Shown here piece by piece: positions 6,844-14,725 of a stretch of DNA of 35,943 nucleotides. The notes below the pieces were generated by a model that was not told the origin of the DNA, did not search any database, and saw only the letters and a list, made by a program, of their open reading frames with translations. The stretch's first letter is position 1; the number at the start of each line of letters is the position of its first letter. Source of the stretch: Cognataquiflexum rubidum (GTDB taxonomy: Bacteria; Bacteroidota; Bacteroidia; Cytophagales; Cyclobacteriaceae); contig NZ_JAKZAL010000033.1 of assembly GCF_022538115.1 (NCBI RefSeq), forward strand, positions 1 through 35,943. Direction: 5' to 3'. A program made the position numbers and the translations under genes.

Positions 6844-9582
6844 TCAGGATTTGGTTAGAAATTCGTCCAGGTTCAACATGGCATTGGCTACCAAAGTATA
6901 AGCTGCCAATTCCGGATTCCCTTCGACTTTTTTGTCTTGTAAAAATTCTTTCAGTTCCTCAGGTTTGGATCTGTAATTGGTCAACGCTTCTTGATACAGG
7001 TTCAACAGGCTTTTCTTCTTGGATTCAGAAATGGTCACCAACATCATTTTTTCATAGGTTTCTGCAATGACAGTCCCGGGATCTTTATTGGTTTCTTGGG
7101 ACATTTTTTCCCCAAGTTTCAAAGCTGCCTCGATATACACCGGATCATTTAAAGTCGCCAATGCCTGAAGCGGGGTATTGGTGACAATCCTTTTGCTGAT
7201 ACATACTTCTCGGCTTCCGGCGTCAAAACTGATAAAGGAAGGATAAGGACTGGTCCTTTTCAAAAACGTATAAACCGACCTTCTGTATTGGTCTTCGCCT
7301 TCACTTGTTTTCCAGGATTCTCCATTATACACTGTTTGCCATATTCCATCAGGTTGATGTGGCATGACGCCTTGGCCGTACATTTTGTCACTGATCAATC
7401 CCGACACTGCCAAAGCTTGGTCACGGACTTGCTCGGCACTCAGCCTAAATCTCGGCCCTCTTGCATACCACCTGTTTTCAGGATCTTTTTCATGTAGTTG
7501 GGGACTGATTTTGGAGCTTTGCCTGTAAGTATGGGAGCTGAGAATTTCCTTGATCAGGGATTTGATGCTCCAATCATATTCGTTCATCAGCTTCCAAGCC
7601 AAGTAATCGAGTAGTTCCGGATGGGAAGGTAGATCCGATTGTGTTCCCATATCCTCCAAGGTATTGACCAATCCACGGCCGAATATTTGTGCCCAAACCC
7701 TGTTGACCAAAGTACGGGCTGTCAGGGGATTTTCTTTGTCTACCATCCAATAGGCAAGTCCCAACCTGTTTTTAGGCCATTCAGGATTCCAGTTGTTTAA
7801 GATTTCAGGAGTTTTTGCGGAGACTTCTTCTCCGAGCAACATCCAGTTTCCCCTTTCAAAAACATTGGTTTTTCTCTTCATGAAATCCGGATTTTCGATC
7901 ATGATGGGAAGAGTCACAGGTTTGGTAGCTAACAAGTCCTTCCACTGCTGTTCGATGCTGAGGTATTCAGGTTTGTCCTTTCCGGGAAGTGATTTTATAA
8001 ACGCAAACCACACTATCGCCGAAGTAGACTGTTGTGGTTTTGCTTTTGGGTTGGAAGCAGTTATAAATAAGTCCGTCTTCCCTTTTATTGCTGCAAATGG
8101 AATAGCCCTTGTAATCCGGCCTTCCGTTTTATCAATGGTAAATTCGCTCAGGATTTCACCTTCAGGCCCGCCTTTTCGGATTTCCATTTTAGTTCCGTCT
8201 ATATCTGCCCAATAATTCAGCAGGAGCTGATCGGAATTTTGGGTATCTACATTGCGGAGGTAGGTCGTCCCGTTGTGCCACATGCCAAGCCATTTGGTAT
8301 CGATCAGTTCGGCATTGACAAAATCCTCGCAAAGATGGGCGTGGTACTTGGGTTCAAGGTAGGTTAGGAAATTGGCCTTGGCCAAAGCTTCCTCGCTGTT
8401 GCTGTTTTGGGCCACCCAGGTTTTGATTTTTTGAACCTGAGCTTTTTCTTCATCGGAATAAAGTCTTAGTTTTGGTTCCTCGTCATGGGTGTCCTCGTCC
8501 CGCGAATTATTAAAAAATGCTTTGATCTGAAAATATTCCTCATGCTTGAAAGGGTCATAAGGATGGCTGTGACATTGCACACAAGCCATAGTGGTACTTT
8601 GCCACACCTCAAAAGTGGTATTGACCCGATCCAATACCGCCGCAACCCGAAATTCTTCATCCTCCGTACCGCCCTCGTCATTGTTCATGGTATTACGGTG
8701 AAAAGCCGTAGCGATCAACTGATCTTCAGTTGGATTTGGCAAAAGATCCCCAGCGAGTTGTTCCACCGTAAACCGGTCAAATGGCATGTCATCATTGAGT
8801 GACTTGATGACCCAATCCCGATAGGGCCACATGGTGCGGGAGACATCCCGCTCATAACCTTTGGTATCCGCATACCGGGCCATGTCAAGCCACCAAGTTG
8901 CCCATTTTTCCCCGTAGGAAGGCAAGGAGAGGAGTTGGTTGACAGCTTGGTCATAGGTTAATTTACCGCCATTCCAATCTGCTACTAATTTTTCTGATGG
9001 GGGCAGTCCCGTGATATCCAAAGCCAACCTTCTCAAAAGCCGCAAAGATTCTTCCTCCGCAGATGGAGATAGTCCATTTTCAATCTGTTTTTGGAATACA
9101 AAATGGTCAATGGTTAAAATAGGAGATTTTCCAAGAATTGAGGCAATTGAGCGAAGTGAAGGGGAAGGAACTTCAGGCTTTTCTACAGGGACATAAGCCC
9201 AATGTTTTCCCCAAGAGGCGCCTTGATGGATCCAATTTTTGAGGGTTTTGATTTCTTCCGGTGACAATGCGGGTCTGTGATACGGCATTCGCATTTCGGG
9301 ATCAGATTCATAAAGTCTCCTGATGATTTCACTTTGGCCCGGTCGGCCGGGAATGATGGCGGGCTGTCCCGATTCGGTTACCGCAAAAGCTTCCTCCTCA
9401 AAAAGTACACTGAAACCCCCGTTTTTTTTCACCCCTCCATGACAGGAAATACAATGCTTGTTTAGGATGGGTTTGACATCGGTACTGAAATCCACTCTTT
9501 TTGGTTCTTTGAAAAACAAGATGGTTCCCACCAAAAGGAATAGCAAAACGGAAAGGAGAGCGGGTAAATTCTTTGTTGTCAT
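6844..9582 (-). CDS. PSCyt1-DUF1549(PSCyt2)-DUF1553(PSD1) Planctomycete-type cytochrome protein
   Basis: This 912-residue protein has an N-terminal hydrophobic anchor (about residues 7-24). A PSCyt1 domain follows with heme motif CISCH at 44-48 and a methionine-rich MRMPYHRP near 97-104. The PSCyt2/DUF1549 domain shows LALDITGLPPSEK (186-198), YGEKWATWWLDMARYADTKG and a second heme-type motif CVQCH at 334-338. The C-terminal PSD1/DUF1553 domain shows NPLTARTLVNRVWAQIFGRG and HPELLDYLAWKL. It is the first gene of the operon that continues into DUF1501. The combination is best known from Planctomycetes and also occurs in marine and soil Bacteroidota. Periplasmic redox chemistry is likely; the substrate is unknown. 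Confidence 0.93.
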   Translation of the reverse strand: MTTKNLPALLSVLLFLLVGTILFFKEPKRVDFSTDVKPILNKHCISCHGGVKKNGGFSVLFEEEAFAVTESGQPAIIPGRPGQSEIIRRLYESDPEMRMPYHRPALSPEEIKTLKNWIHQGASWGKHWAYVPVEKPEVPSPSLRSIASILGKSPILTIDHFVFQKQIENGLSPSAEEESLRLLRRLALDITGLPPSEKLVADWNGGKLTYDQAVNQLLSLPSYGEKWATWWLDMARYADTKGYERDVSRTMWPYRDWVIKSLNDDMPFDRFTVEQLAGDLLPNPTEDQLIATAFHRNTMNNDEGGTEDEEFRVAAVLDRVNTTFEVWQSTTMACVQCHSHPYDPFKHEEYFQIKAFFNNSRDEDTHDEEPKLRLYSDEEKAQVQKIKTWVAQNSNSEEALAKANFLTYLEPKYHAHLCEDFVNAELIDTKWLGMWHNGTTYLRNVDTQNSDQLLLNYWADIDGTKMEIRKGGPEGEILSEFTIDKTEGRITRAIPFAAIKGKTDLFITASNPKAKPQQSTSAIVWFAFIKSLPGKDKPEYLSIEQQWKDLLATKPVTLPIMIENPDFMKRKTNVFERGNWMLLGEEVSAKTPEILNNWNPEWPKNRLGLAYWMVDKENPLTARTLVNRVWAQIFGRGLVNTLEDMGTQSDLPSHPELLDYLAWKLMNEYDWSIKSLIKEILSSHTYRQSSKISPQLHEKDPENRWYARGPRFRLSAEQVRDQALAVSGLISDKMYGQGVMPHQPDGIWQTVYNGESWKTSEGEDQYRRSVYTFLKRTSPYPSFISFDAGSREVCISKRIVTNTPLQALATLNDPVYIEAALKLGEKMSQETNKDPGTVIAETYEKMMLVTISESKKKSLLNLYQEALTNYRSKPEELKEFLQDKKVEGNPELAAYTLVANAMLNLDEFLTKS

Positions 9583-9602
9583 TTTGGATAAGCTACTGCA
9601 AC

Positions 9603-9633
9603 CAAATTAATGATTTTTGGCCACCATATCAAA
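9603..9633 (-). promoter_or_regulatory. Candidate promoter of the cytochrome operon
   Basis: On the minus strand, TTTG (9633-9630), exactly 19 nt, then TTAATTTG (9610-9603). This matches the Bacteroidota TTTG-N19-TAnnTTTG pattern with a single mismatch. The predicted leader to the ATG at 9582 is short, about 14-15 nt. Confidence 0.5.
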
Positions 9634-9993
9634 ATGTCTTTTATTGGAAGCAGGAATAGCAATTATTAGTATGGGTCAAAATGAATAAATAAAAGTCGTC
9701 TTCTCTTATCATTCGATATTGATTGATACTTTTTGATATTGGAATATTGTTTCGCTTCGAACTCAGTGTCTGTTTGGTTTAAGATTTTTGGGCTAGGGAG
9801 CAGAAAGGTGAAAAATTAGAATGTTACCGAGAACAAGCAAGCACTGAAAGTCCTGCCAACTGGAAGGAAAGGTTTGAATGTTTAGGATTTATACTTGAGA
9901 TAAGAGAATTAGATGCGAGAGGCAAGAAGCGAGATTTGGGATATCTTATGAAAATAAGATTATGTCTTGCTTCTGGTGAGGGAAATTCTCTCT
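9634..9993. other. Gene-free spacer with degenerate repeat fragments
   Basis: There is no coding potential in this stretch between the cytochrome operon and dnaK. It holds GATATT-type repeats around 9717-9752 and purine-rich fragments such as GAGGCAAGAAGCGAGA (9919-9934). Similar text occurs after the DUF5686 gene near 26044-26106. Nothing here resembles an RNA gene. Confidence 0.6.
9735..9752. repeat. Dispersed GATATT-type intergenic repeat, copy 1
   Basis: GATATTGGAATATTGTTT here and GATATTAAGATATTGTTT at 26089-26106 differ at only three positions. Both sit in long gene-free spacers. Confidence 0.45.
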
Positions 9994-10033
9994 AAAAAAA
10001 ACAACGGCACCCATACTTTCGTACGGATGCCGT
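9994..10033 (-). terminator. Terminator of dnaK
   Basis: On the minus strand the sequence 10033-10004 folds as ACGGCA paired with TGCCGT, with further inner pairs and a 4-nt loop. An 8-nt T run (10001-9994) follows. It lies about 24 nt beyond the dnaK stop. Confidence 0.85.
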
Positions 10034-10056
10034 CACATTATTGAGTTATTAAAAGA

Positions 10057-11982
10057 TTACTTTTTGTCTTCCGACACTTCTTCGTAATCTACATCAGACA
10101 CACCGTCTCCGGCATTGGATGTACCTTCGCCCGGACCTGCATTGGCATCAGGTCCCGGTTGGGCACCTGCACCTTGGGTAGCGTTATAGATTTCCTGCGA
10201 AGCAGCTTCCCAAGCTTTGTTCAAAGCTTCGGAGGCAGAATCGATAGAGGTAATATCTTTGGAAGCATGCGCAGATTTCAGTCCTTCCAAGGCAGCGCTG
10301 ATGTTGGCTTTGTTGCCATCGGAAAGTTTGTCACCATATTCTTTCAGTTGCTTTTCTGTCTGGAAAATCTGACTGTCAGCTTGGTTCAATTTTTCGATTT
10401 TTTCTTTTTCAGCTTTATCAGTGGCAGCGTTGGCTTCTGCTTCCCGCTTCATTCTTTCGATATCGTCTTGAGACAAACCGGAAGAAGCTTCGATCTTGAT
10501 TTTTTGTTCTTTGCCTGTCCCTTTATCTTTGGCTGATACGTTCAAGATACCATTGGCATCAATGTCGAACGTCACCTCGATCTGTGGAATACCTCTTGGA
10601 GAAGGTGGGATATCACTCAATTGGAACCTACCAATTGACCTGTTGTCTTTGGCCAAAGCTCTTTCTCCCTGCAATACATGGATATCGACCGCCGGCTGAT
10701 TGTCAGAAGCGGTTGAGAATACCTCTGATTTTTTGGTAGGAATGGTTGTGTTGGATTCGATCAGTTTGGTAAATACGCCGCCCATGGTCTCGATTCCCAA
10801 AGAAAGTGGCGTCACATCGAGCAACAAGACGTCCTTTACTTCACCTGTCAACACTCCGCCTTGGATAGCAGCACCGATGGCTACTACTTCGTCAGGGTTG
10901 ACACCTTTGGAAGGTTTCTTTCCAAAGAACTTCTCTACTTCCTCTTGGATTTTTGGAATCCTGGTAGAACCTCCCACAAGGATTACCTCATCAATATCCG
11001 ATGGTTTCAATCCGGCGTCTGCAAGGGCTTTGATACAAGGATCCATTGATCTTTTAACCAAGTCAGCTGTAAGCTGCTCAAACTTCGCCCTGCTCAGAGT
11101 TCTCACCAAGTGCTTTGGACCTGTTTGGGTAGCAGTAATATATGGCAGGTTGATTTCTGTCGAAGCAGAACTTGACAATTCTATTTTTGCTTTTTCAGAA
11201 GCTTCTTTCAATCTCTGAAGCGCCATTGGATCATTTCTCAGGTCGATCTGCTCTTCAGATTGGAATTCTTCGGCAAGCCAATTGATAATCTTTTGGTCAA
11301 AATCATCACCACCTAAGTGTACGTCACCATTGGTAGACTTCACTTCGAATACCCCATCACCCAACTCAAGAACTGAAATATCAAATGTACCACCACCAAG
11401 GTCATACACTGCAATTTTCATATCCTGATTTTTCTTGTCCATACCGTATGCCAATGCGGCAGCAGTAGGTTCGTTGATGATTCTTTTGACTTCAAGACCT
11501 GCAATCTGTCCGGCTTCTTTAGTGGCCTGACGTTCTGCATCATTGAAGTATGCAGGTACTGTGATGACAGCTTCTGTGACAGTCTGTCCCAAGAAATCCT
11601 CTGCAGTGCTCTTCATTTTCTGAAGAATCATGGCTGACAATTCCTGTGGCGTGTACGACCTGTCTCCGATTTTAACGACAACAGTATCGTTCGCCCCTTT
11701 TTCTACTTTGTAAGAAGCGTGTTTTTTCTCTTCAGATACTTCTGAGAATTTTTTACCCATAAACCTCTTCACGGAGGAAATGGTGTTGGAGGGGTTGGTG
11801 ATAGCTTGACGTTTTGCAGGGTCACCTACTTTTCTTTCTCCGTTTCCATTGTCTAGGAAAGCCACGATGGATGGTGTGGTTCTTCTTCCTTCGCTGTTTT
11901 GGATGACCACTGGCTCGTTACCTTCCATTACGGCAACGCAGGAGTTGGTGGTACCCAAGTCTATACCTATGATTTTTCCCAT
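10057..11982 (-). CDS. dnaK: Molecular chaperone DnaK (Hsp70)
   Basis: This ATP-dependent Hsp70 chaperone binds exposed hydrophobic peptides with DnaJ and GrpE in the cytosol. The start chosen is the ATG at 11982 ([18 protein letters not shown]), giving 641 residues, the usual length; an in-frame ATG at 12060 would add 26 untypical residues. Visible features are the phosphate-binding loop [44 protein letters not shown], the interdomain linker [13 protein letters not shown] and a Gly-rich tail ending in acidic [10 protein letters not shown]. It is a single-gene unit with its own terminator; dnaJ and grpE are not adjacent. Repeated TGTCA boxes upstream may be its regulatory site. Confidence 0.98.
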   Translation of the reverse strand: MGKIIGIDLGTTNSCVAVMEGNEPVVIQNSEGRRTTPSIVAFLDNGNGERKVGDPAKRQAITNPSNTISSVKRFMGKKFSEVSEEKKHASYKVEKGANDTVVVKIGDRSYTPQELSAMILQKMKSTAEDFLGQTVTEAVITVPAYFNDAERQATKEAGQIAGLEVKRIINEPTAAALAYGMDKKNQDMKIAVYDLGGGTFDISVLELGDGVFEVKSTNGDVHLGGDDFDQKIINWLAEEFQSEEQIDLRNDPMALQRLKEASEKAKIELSSSASTEINLPYITATQTGPKHLVRTLSRAKFEQLTADLVKRSMDPCIKALADAGLKPSDIDEVILVGGSTRIPKIQEEVEKFFGKKPSKGVNPDEVVAIGAAIQGGVLTGEVKDVLLLDVTPLSLGIETMGGVFTKLIESNTTIPTKKSEVFSTASDNQPAVDIHVLQGERALAKDNRSIGRFQLSDIPPSPRGIPQIEVTFDIDANGILNVSAKDKGTGKEQKIKIEASSGLSQDDIERMKREAEANAATDKAEKEKIEKLNQADSQIFQTEKQLKEYGDKLSDGNKANISAALEGLKSAHASKDITSIDSASEALNKAWEAASQEIYNATQGAGAQPGPDANAGPGEGTSNAGDGVSDVDYEEVSEDKK

Positions 11983-12069
11983 GATTTTATATTTTCTGTT
12001 ATTGATTACGACTTTGATTTGAAAGCTATTAGACAACTCATGTGCCAATCCGGAATTCACTATTTATTG

Positions 12070-12094
12070 TGTCAGTTTGACAGACTAAATGACA
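12070..12094 (-). promoter_or_regulatory. Candidate operator upstream of dnaK (TGTCA/TGACA boxes)
   Basis: A perfect inverted repeat TGTCA-N3-TGACA (12070-12082) is followed 12 nt away by another TGACA (12090-12094). It lies about 90-110 nt upstream of the dnaK ATG in an otherwise empty leader. No CIRCE element (HrcA site) is visible. Assigning it to heat-shock control is inference. Confidence 0.4.
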
Positions 12095-12346
12095 ATAGGT
12101 TAGTAAAAAAATTACGTCACACTGAAAATATTTCATGGAAATGGCAGACTTCGCCTGTTTACTTTCGGTCTGTGAGGTTGCGAATCGCTTTTGGTGGCTT
12201 ATTTGAAAATCGATTTTAAGAAAAGGGCAAATGTAAGGTCGGCAAAAATTGGGTGCTCCCCTATTCATCTGGAGTGGGTGGATGTTCAATAGGGGGATAG
12301 CTTTTAGAAAATTTGTGGTGGGGTGATTTTAAGGCTGGTATCCTTT
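12095..12346. other. Gene-free region upstream of dnaK
   Basis: No credible gene lies between the dnaK leader and the terminator of the next minus-strand gene. TACATTTG on the minus strand (12235-12228) matches a Bacteroidota -7 box but lacks a properly spaced -33 box. ATTTC-ATG-GAAAT (12130-12142) is a small inverted repeat. Confidence 0.5.
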
Positions 12347-12375
12347 TTAAAAAAAAGGCCGGTAAAAAACCGGCC
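12347..12375 (-). terminator. Terminator of the 12389-13138 gene
   Basis: The perfect 7-bp stem GGCCGGT (12357-12363) and ACCGGCC (12369-12375) has a 5-nt loop. On the minus strand it is followed by a run of eight T (12356-12349). Confidence 0.9.
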
Positions 12376-12388
12376 CTGTTGTCGTGTG

Positions 12389-13138
12389 TTAGAAGCTGAA
12401 ACCTGTAGTCAGCTTGAAGAATGAATCGTTTCCTTCAACCAAATCGGTACCAAACGAAAATCTTGCAAAAGGTCCGCCGGTTGGTTTTGTAAATTGGATG
12501 TAGGGGCCTAACCATTGATAGGTATCAGTGGAGGTTTCGACATTTGATCCGCCCGTATTGATCAGGTGCTCATAATGTGCACCCAAAGAGAAAAAGGGAG
12601 AAACTTTGTATCCATAATTCACCCAATAGTGAAGGAAAGATAAAGTTGTCCCAGGCGCCGGAGGAGCCTCATTTCGCAATGGCGCATAAAAGCCTGCATA
12701 AATCTGTCCTTCAGTTTTGGTTTTATTCAAATTGACAGTCAGGTTTGGAACAATACCGTCTCCCAACCGACCACTACCTGCTGTACCGGATGAAAGCAGG
12801 TTTCCTCCCAAAATACCGATTTGAGGATTTACTGCAATTCCTTCAGCAACTTTAAAATTGAAACCGACTCCAAATTCAGTCCAGTTACCCCATCTGCCGC
12901 CTGTACCGCCGGACCAAAGGATGCCATAAAATGTAAAGTCAGTTTTTTCACTGATACTGTATCCCCCTTGAAAGACGGGATAAAATCCGAAAAACTGATC
13001 GGAATTCAGGGTGACGTTAAAGGTGAAGTCGTCTTCTTCTTCTTCCTCCTGCGCCATTACGCTTGTCATAGATAGTACCATAAGCATCATGCCAAGTACT
13101 GTTCCTCCTTTAAGAAGGTTTGTTAAGTTGTTTTTCAT
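12389..13138 (-). CDS. Outer-membrane beta-barrel-like protein, DUF6733-like
   Basis: This 249-residue protein has a signal peptide (about 1-29, ending SVMAQ) followed by an acidic patch EEEEEDD. The rest alternates aromatic and polar residues with many Gly, for example FTFYGILWSGGTGG, WTEFGVGFNFKV and FLHYWVNYGYKVSPFFSLG. It ends in Phe (TTGFSF), as many outer-membrane barrels do. It resembles the group named DUF6733 in Bacteroidota; the family name is from memory and moderately certain. It is a single gene with its own terminator and a palindrome 76 nt upstream. Function is unknown; a small porin-like or structural barrel is plausible. Confidence 0.75.
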   Translation of the reverse strand: MKNNLTNLLKGGTVLGMMLMVLSMTSVMAQEEEEEDDFTFNVTLNSDQFFGFYPVFQGGYSISEKTDFTFYGILWSGGTGGRWGNWTEFGVGFNFKVAEGIAVNPQIGILGGNLLSSGTAGSGRLGDGIVPNLTVNLNKTKTEGQIYAGFYAPLRNEAPPAPGTTLSFLHYWVNYGYKVSPFFSLGAHYEHLINTGGSNVETSTDTYQWLGPYIQFTKPTGGPFARFSFGTDLVEGNDSFFKLTTGFSF

Positions 13139-13213
13139 AGGTGTAATAGGTTTTGGTATTGATTAGGTTGTTTTTATGACCATATTTTTATAAATGATCT
13201 TATAAAATATAAA

Positions 13214-13237
13214 TCATGGGTACTAAATTACCCATGA
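13214..13237. promoter_or_regulatory. Palindrome upstream of the DUF6733-like gene
   Basis: TCATGGGTA (13214-13222) and TACCCATGA (13229-13237) form a perfect 9-bp inverted repeat around 6 nt. It could be a dimeric regulator's operator or an mRNA leader hairpin for the minus-strand gene starting at 13138. Confidence 0.5.
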
Positions 13238-13648
13238 ATTTTAAAAATGCAATAAAAATGTCATTTATATGTTAAAAAAATAACCAATAATTTTTAGATT
13301 GTCATTTTCATAACAAATCCGTCTGTTAATTTGATAGAACATAATTGGATTTTATTACCTGCAATGGACTTACTGAGTTTAATTTGAGCCTTTAGGTGCT
13401 TTACCAACCTAATGAGGAAAAAGCGATAATTACTTACAATAAAATGGCGCTCTCTATGGATTCTTTCTTGAATTCTTAAAATGCGGTTCTTCTATAATGG
13501 GCATAAAGCTTAAAAAAACAGGATTAATAAAAACATACACAGTTCGATAGGCGGGTTTAATTCATCAATGGATATGTCGTGCTGAAAGATTTTATGAAAA
13601 AATAGGTAAAATGGGCTTCAGCCGTTCAAAACCCGTCAAAAACAAAAT
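13238..13648. other. Gene-free spacer, AT-rich
   Basis: No open reading frame with coding character and no convincing terminator or RNA fold is visible. Together with the palindrome region, this leaves about 510 nt without a gene between two minus-strand genes. Confidence 0.55.
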
Positions 13649-14725
13649 TCAGTCAAACTTCCACCAGTCAGGGGCGTCGTTAGTCCACCTTCTCCCCTGT
13701 GCCCTGGCATTGCAGCTTTTACATTCGGCAGCATAGGAGTCATCAGGCTTATTGGGGAAAAATTGACAAGGATCAACCAAATAAAAGGGTACATCTGCCC
13801 GGAGGGTGTAAATCCTGGTCACTTTGGTTTTGGCAACTTCAAAGTATCCAAGGACAGTTTCATTTGGGTCTTCCACATTGGCGATATTTCCAAAGACCGG
13901 CGCAGGCGGGATATCAAAAAGAGAGCCTTGGTTGTTGATGACGATTTTTATTTTTTCCCAATATTCATATGCCTCCCTATTGATGCTCAGCTGCTTGACA
14001 CTGACAAAAAACGGATATAAAAAGGAATTGTCCACCATCCTTTTGGCCAAAACCAGTTTAGTCCTACGGGTGCTTGTTCCTGATCCGTCAAATAAATTAA
14101 GCCGGTTGGGTTCGATGACATCTGAGATAAAGCATGGTGGTGGAACTGGAGGTGGAAATCCAGTGCCAGGAAGGTACACCAAAGGCCAAATGTAGGTTTC
14201 TTCGACTGCCCATCTCAGGTAAATGGGATCTCGCGTGGCTGGGAGTGTAGTCTCCGAATAAACAGTAAACACTGATTCAGGTGCTTCAGAACGGAATGGT
14301 TCATTTACAAAGGCAAAACTGAGCACATCTTCCGCAACCAATGTAGGCACGGTTTCATATTTTGACAGGTACACCTCATCATCCAAAACAACTTCCAAAG
14401 CATAGCTTTGTCCTTCGACCGCAAAAACACCATACAATTCATAATCACCGTTTCCGATGGAGAAATACCGGTGCTTGCCTCCAGACGAGGTCAGCAGCGA
14501 GACTTGGGCATTTGGAACTCCCTTTGGGGCCAATCCGGTCGCAGTCGTCTGACTTACATTTACAACCTGCCTTTCGTTGATGTCGGTAAACAAACCATAG
14601 ATTACTAATTGGCCCTCCTTTGTTTCTCCTACAAAATCAAGCTTGTCAATACAAGAAACAGGAAGCAGCAGGTATAAGAGGAATACCAAAAGGAATCGGA
14701 ATGATATGTTATGATTTTTGATCAT
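13649..14725 (-). CDS. DUF4249 family lipoprotein
   Basis: This 358-residue protein of the DUF4249 family is characteristically encoded with a TonB-dependent receptor in Cytophagales. The signal peptide ends in a lipobox-like PVSC with Cys25. The family opening GQLVIYGLFTDINERQVVNVSQ follows, with Ig-like strands after it (AQVSLLTSSGG, YALEVVLDDEVY). Near the C-terminus are several cysteines (CQFF, CKSC) and a Trp-rich tail (DAPDWWKF). Its ATG overlaps the receptor's stop codon (ATGA, 14722-14725), so the two are translationally coupled. It probably acts as a surface lipoprotein partner of the receptor; the substrate is unknown. Confidence 0.92.
   Translation of the reverse strand: MIKNHNISFRFLLVFLLYLLLPVSCIDKLDFVGETKEGQLVIYGLFTDINERQVVNVSQTTATGLAPKGVPNAQVSLLTSSGGKHRYFSIGNGDYELYGVFAVEGQSYALEVVLDDEVYLSKYETVPTLVAEDVLSFAFVNEPFRSEAPESVFTVYSETTLPATRDPIYLRWAVEETYIWPLVYLPGTGFPPPVPPPCFISDVIEPNRLNLFDGSGTSTRRTKLVLAKRMVDNSFLYPFFVSVKQLSINREAYEYWEKIKIVINNQGSLFDIPPAPVFGNIANVEDPNETVLGYFEVAKTKVTRIYTLRADVPFYLVDPCQFFPNKPDDSYAAECKSCNARAQGRRWTNDAPDWWKFD

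Noticed and set aside
10700-11218. Plus-strand reading frame of 172 codons opposite dnaK
   Set aside because: It is a shadow of the highly constrained dnaK gene, with no recognisable domain.
11983-12060. N-terminal extension of dnaK from an upstream ATG
   Set aside because: The 26 extra residues do not match DnaK, which begins [14 protein letters not shown] at 11982.
12228-12235. dnaK promoter -7 box TACATTTG
   Set aside because: It fits the -7 pattern but lies about 250 nt upstream with no TTTG at the proper distance.
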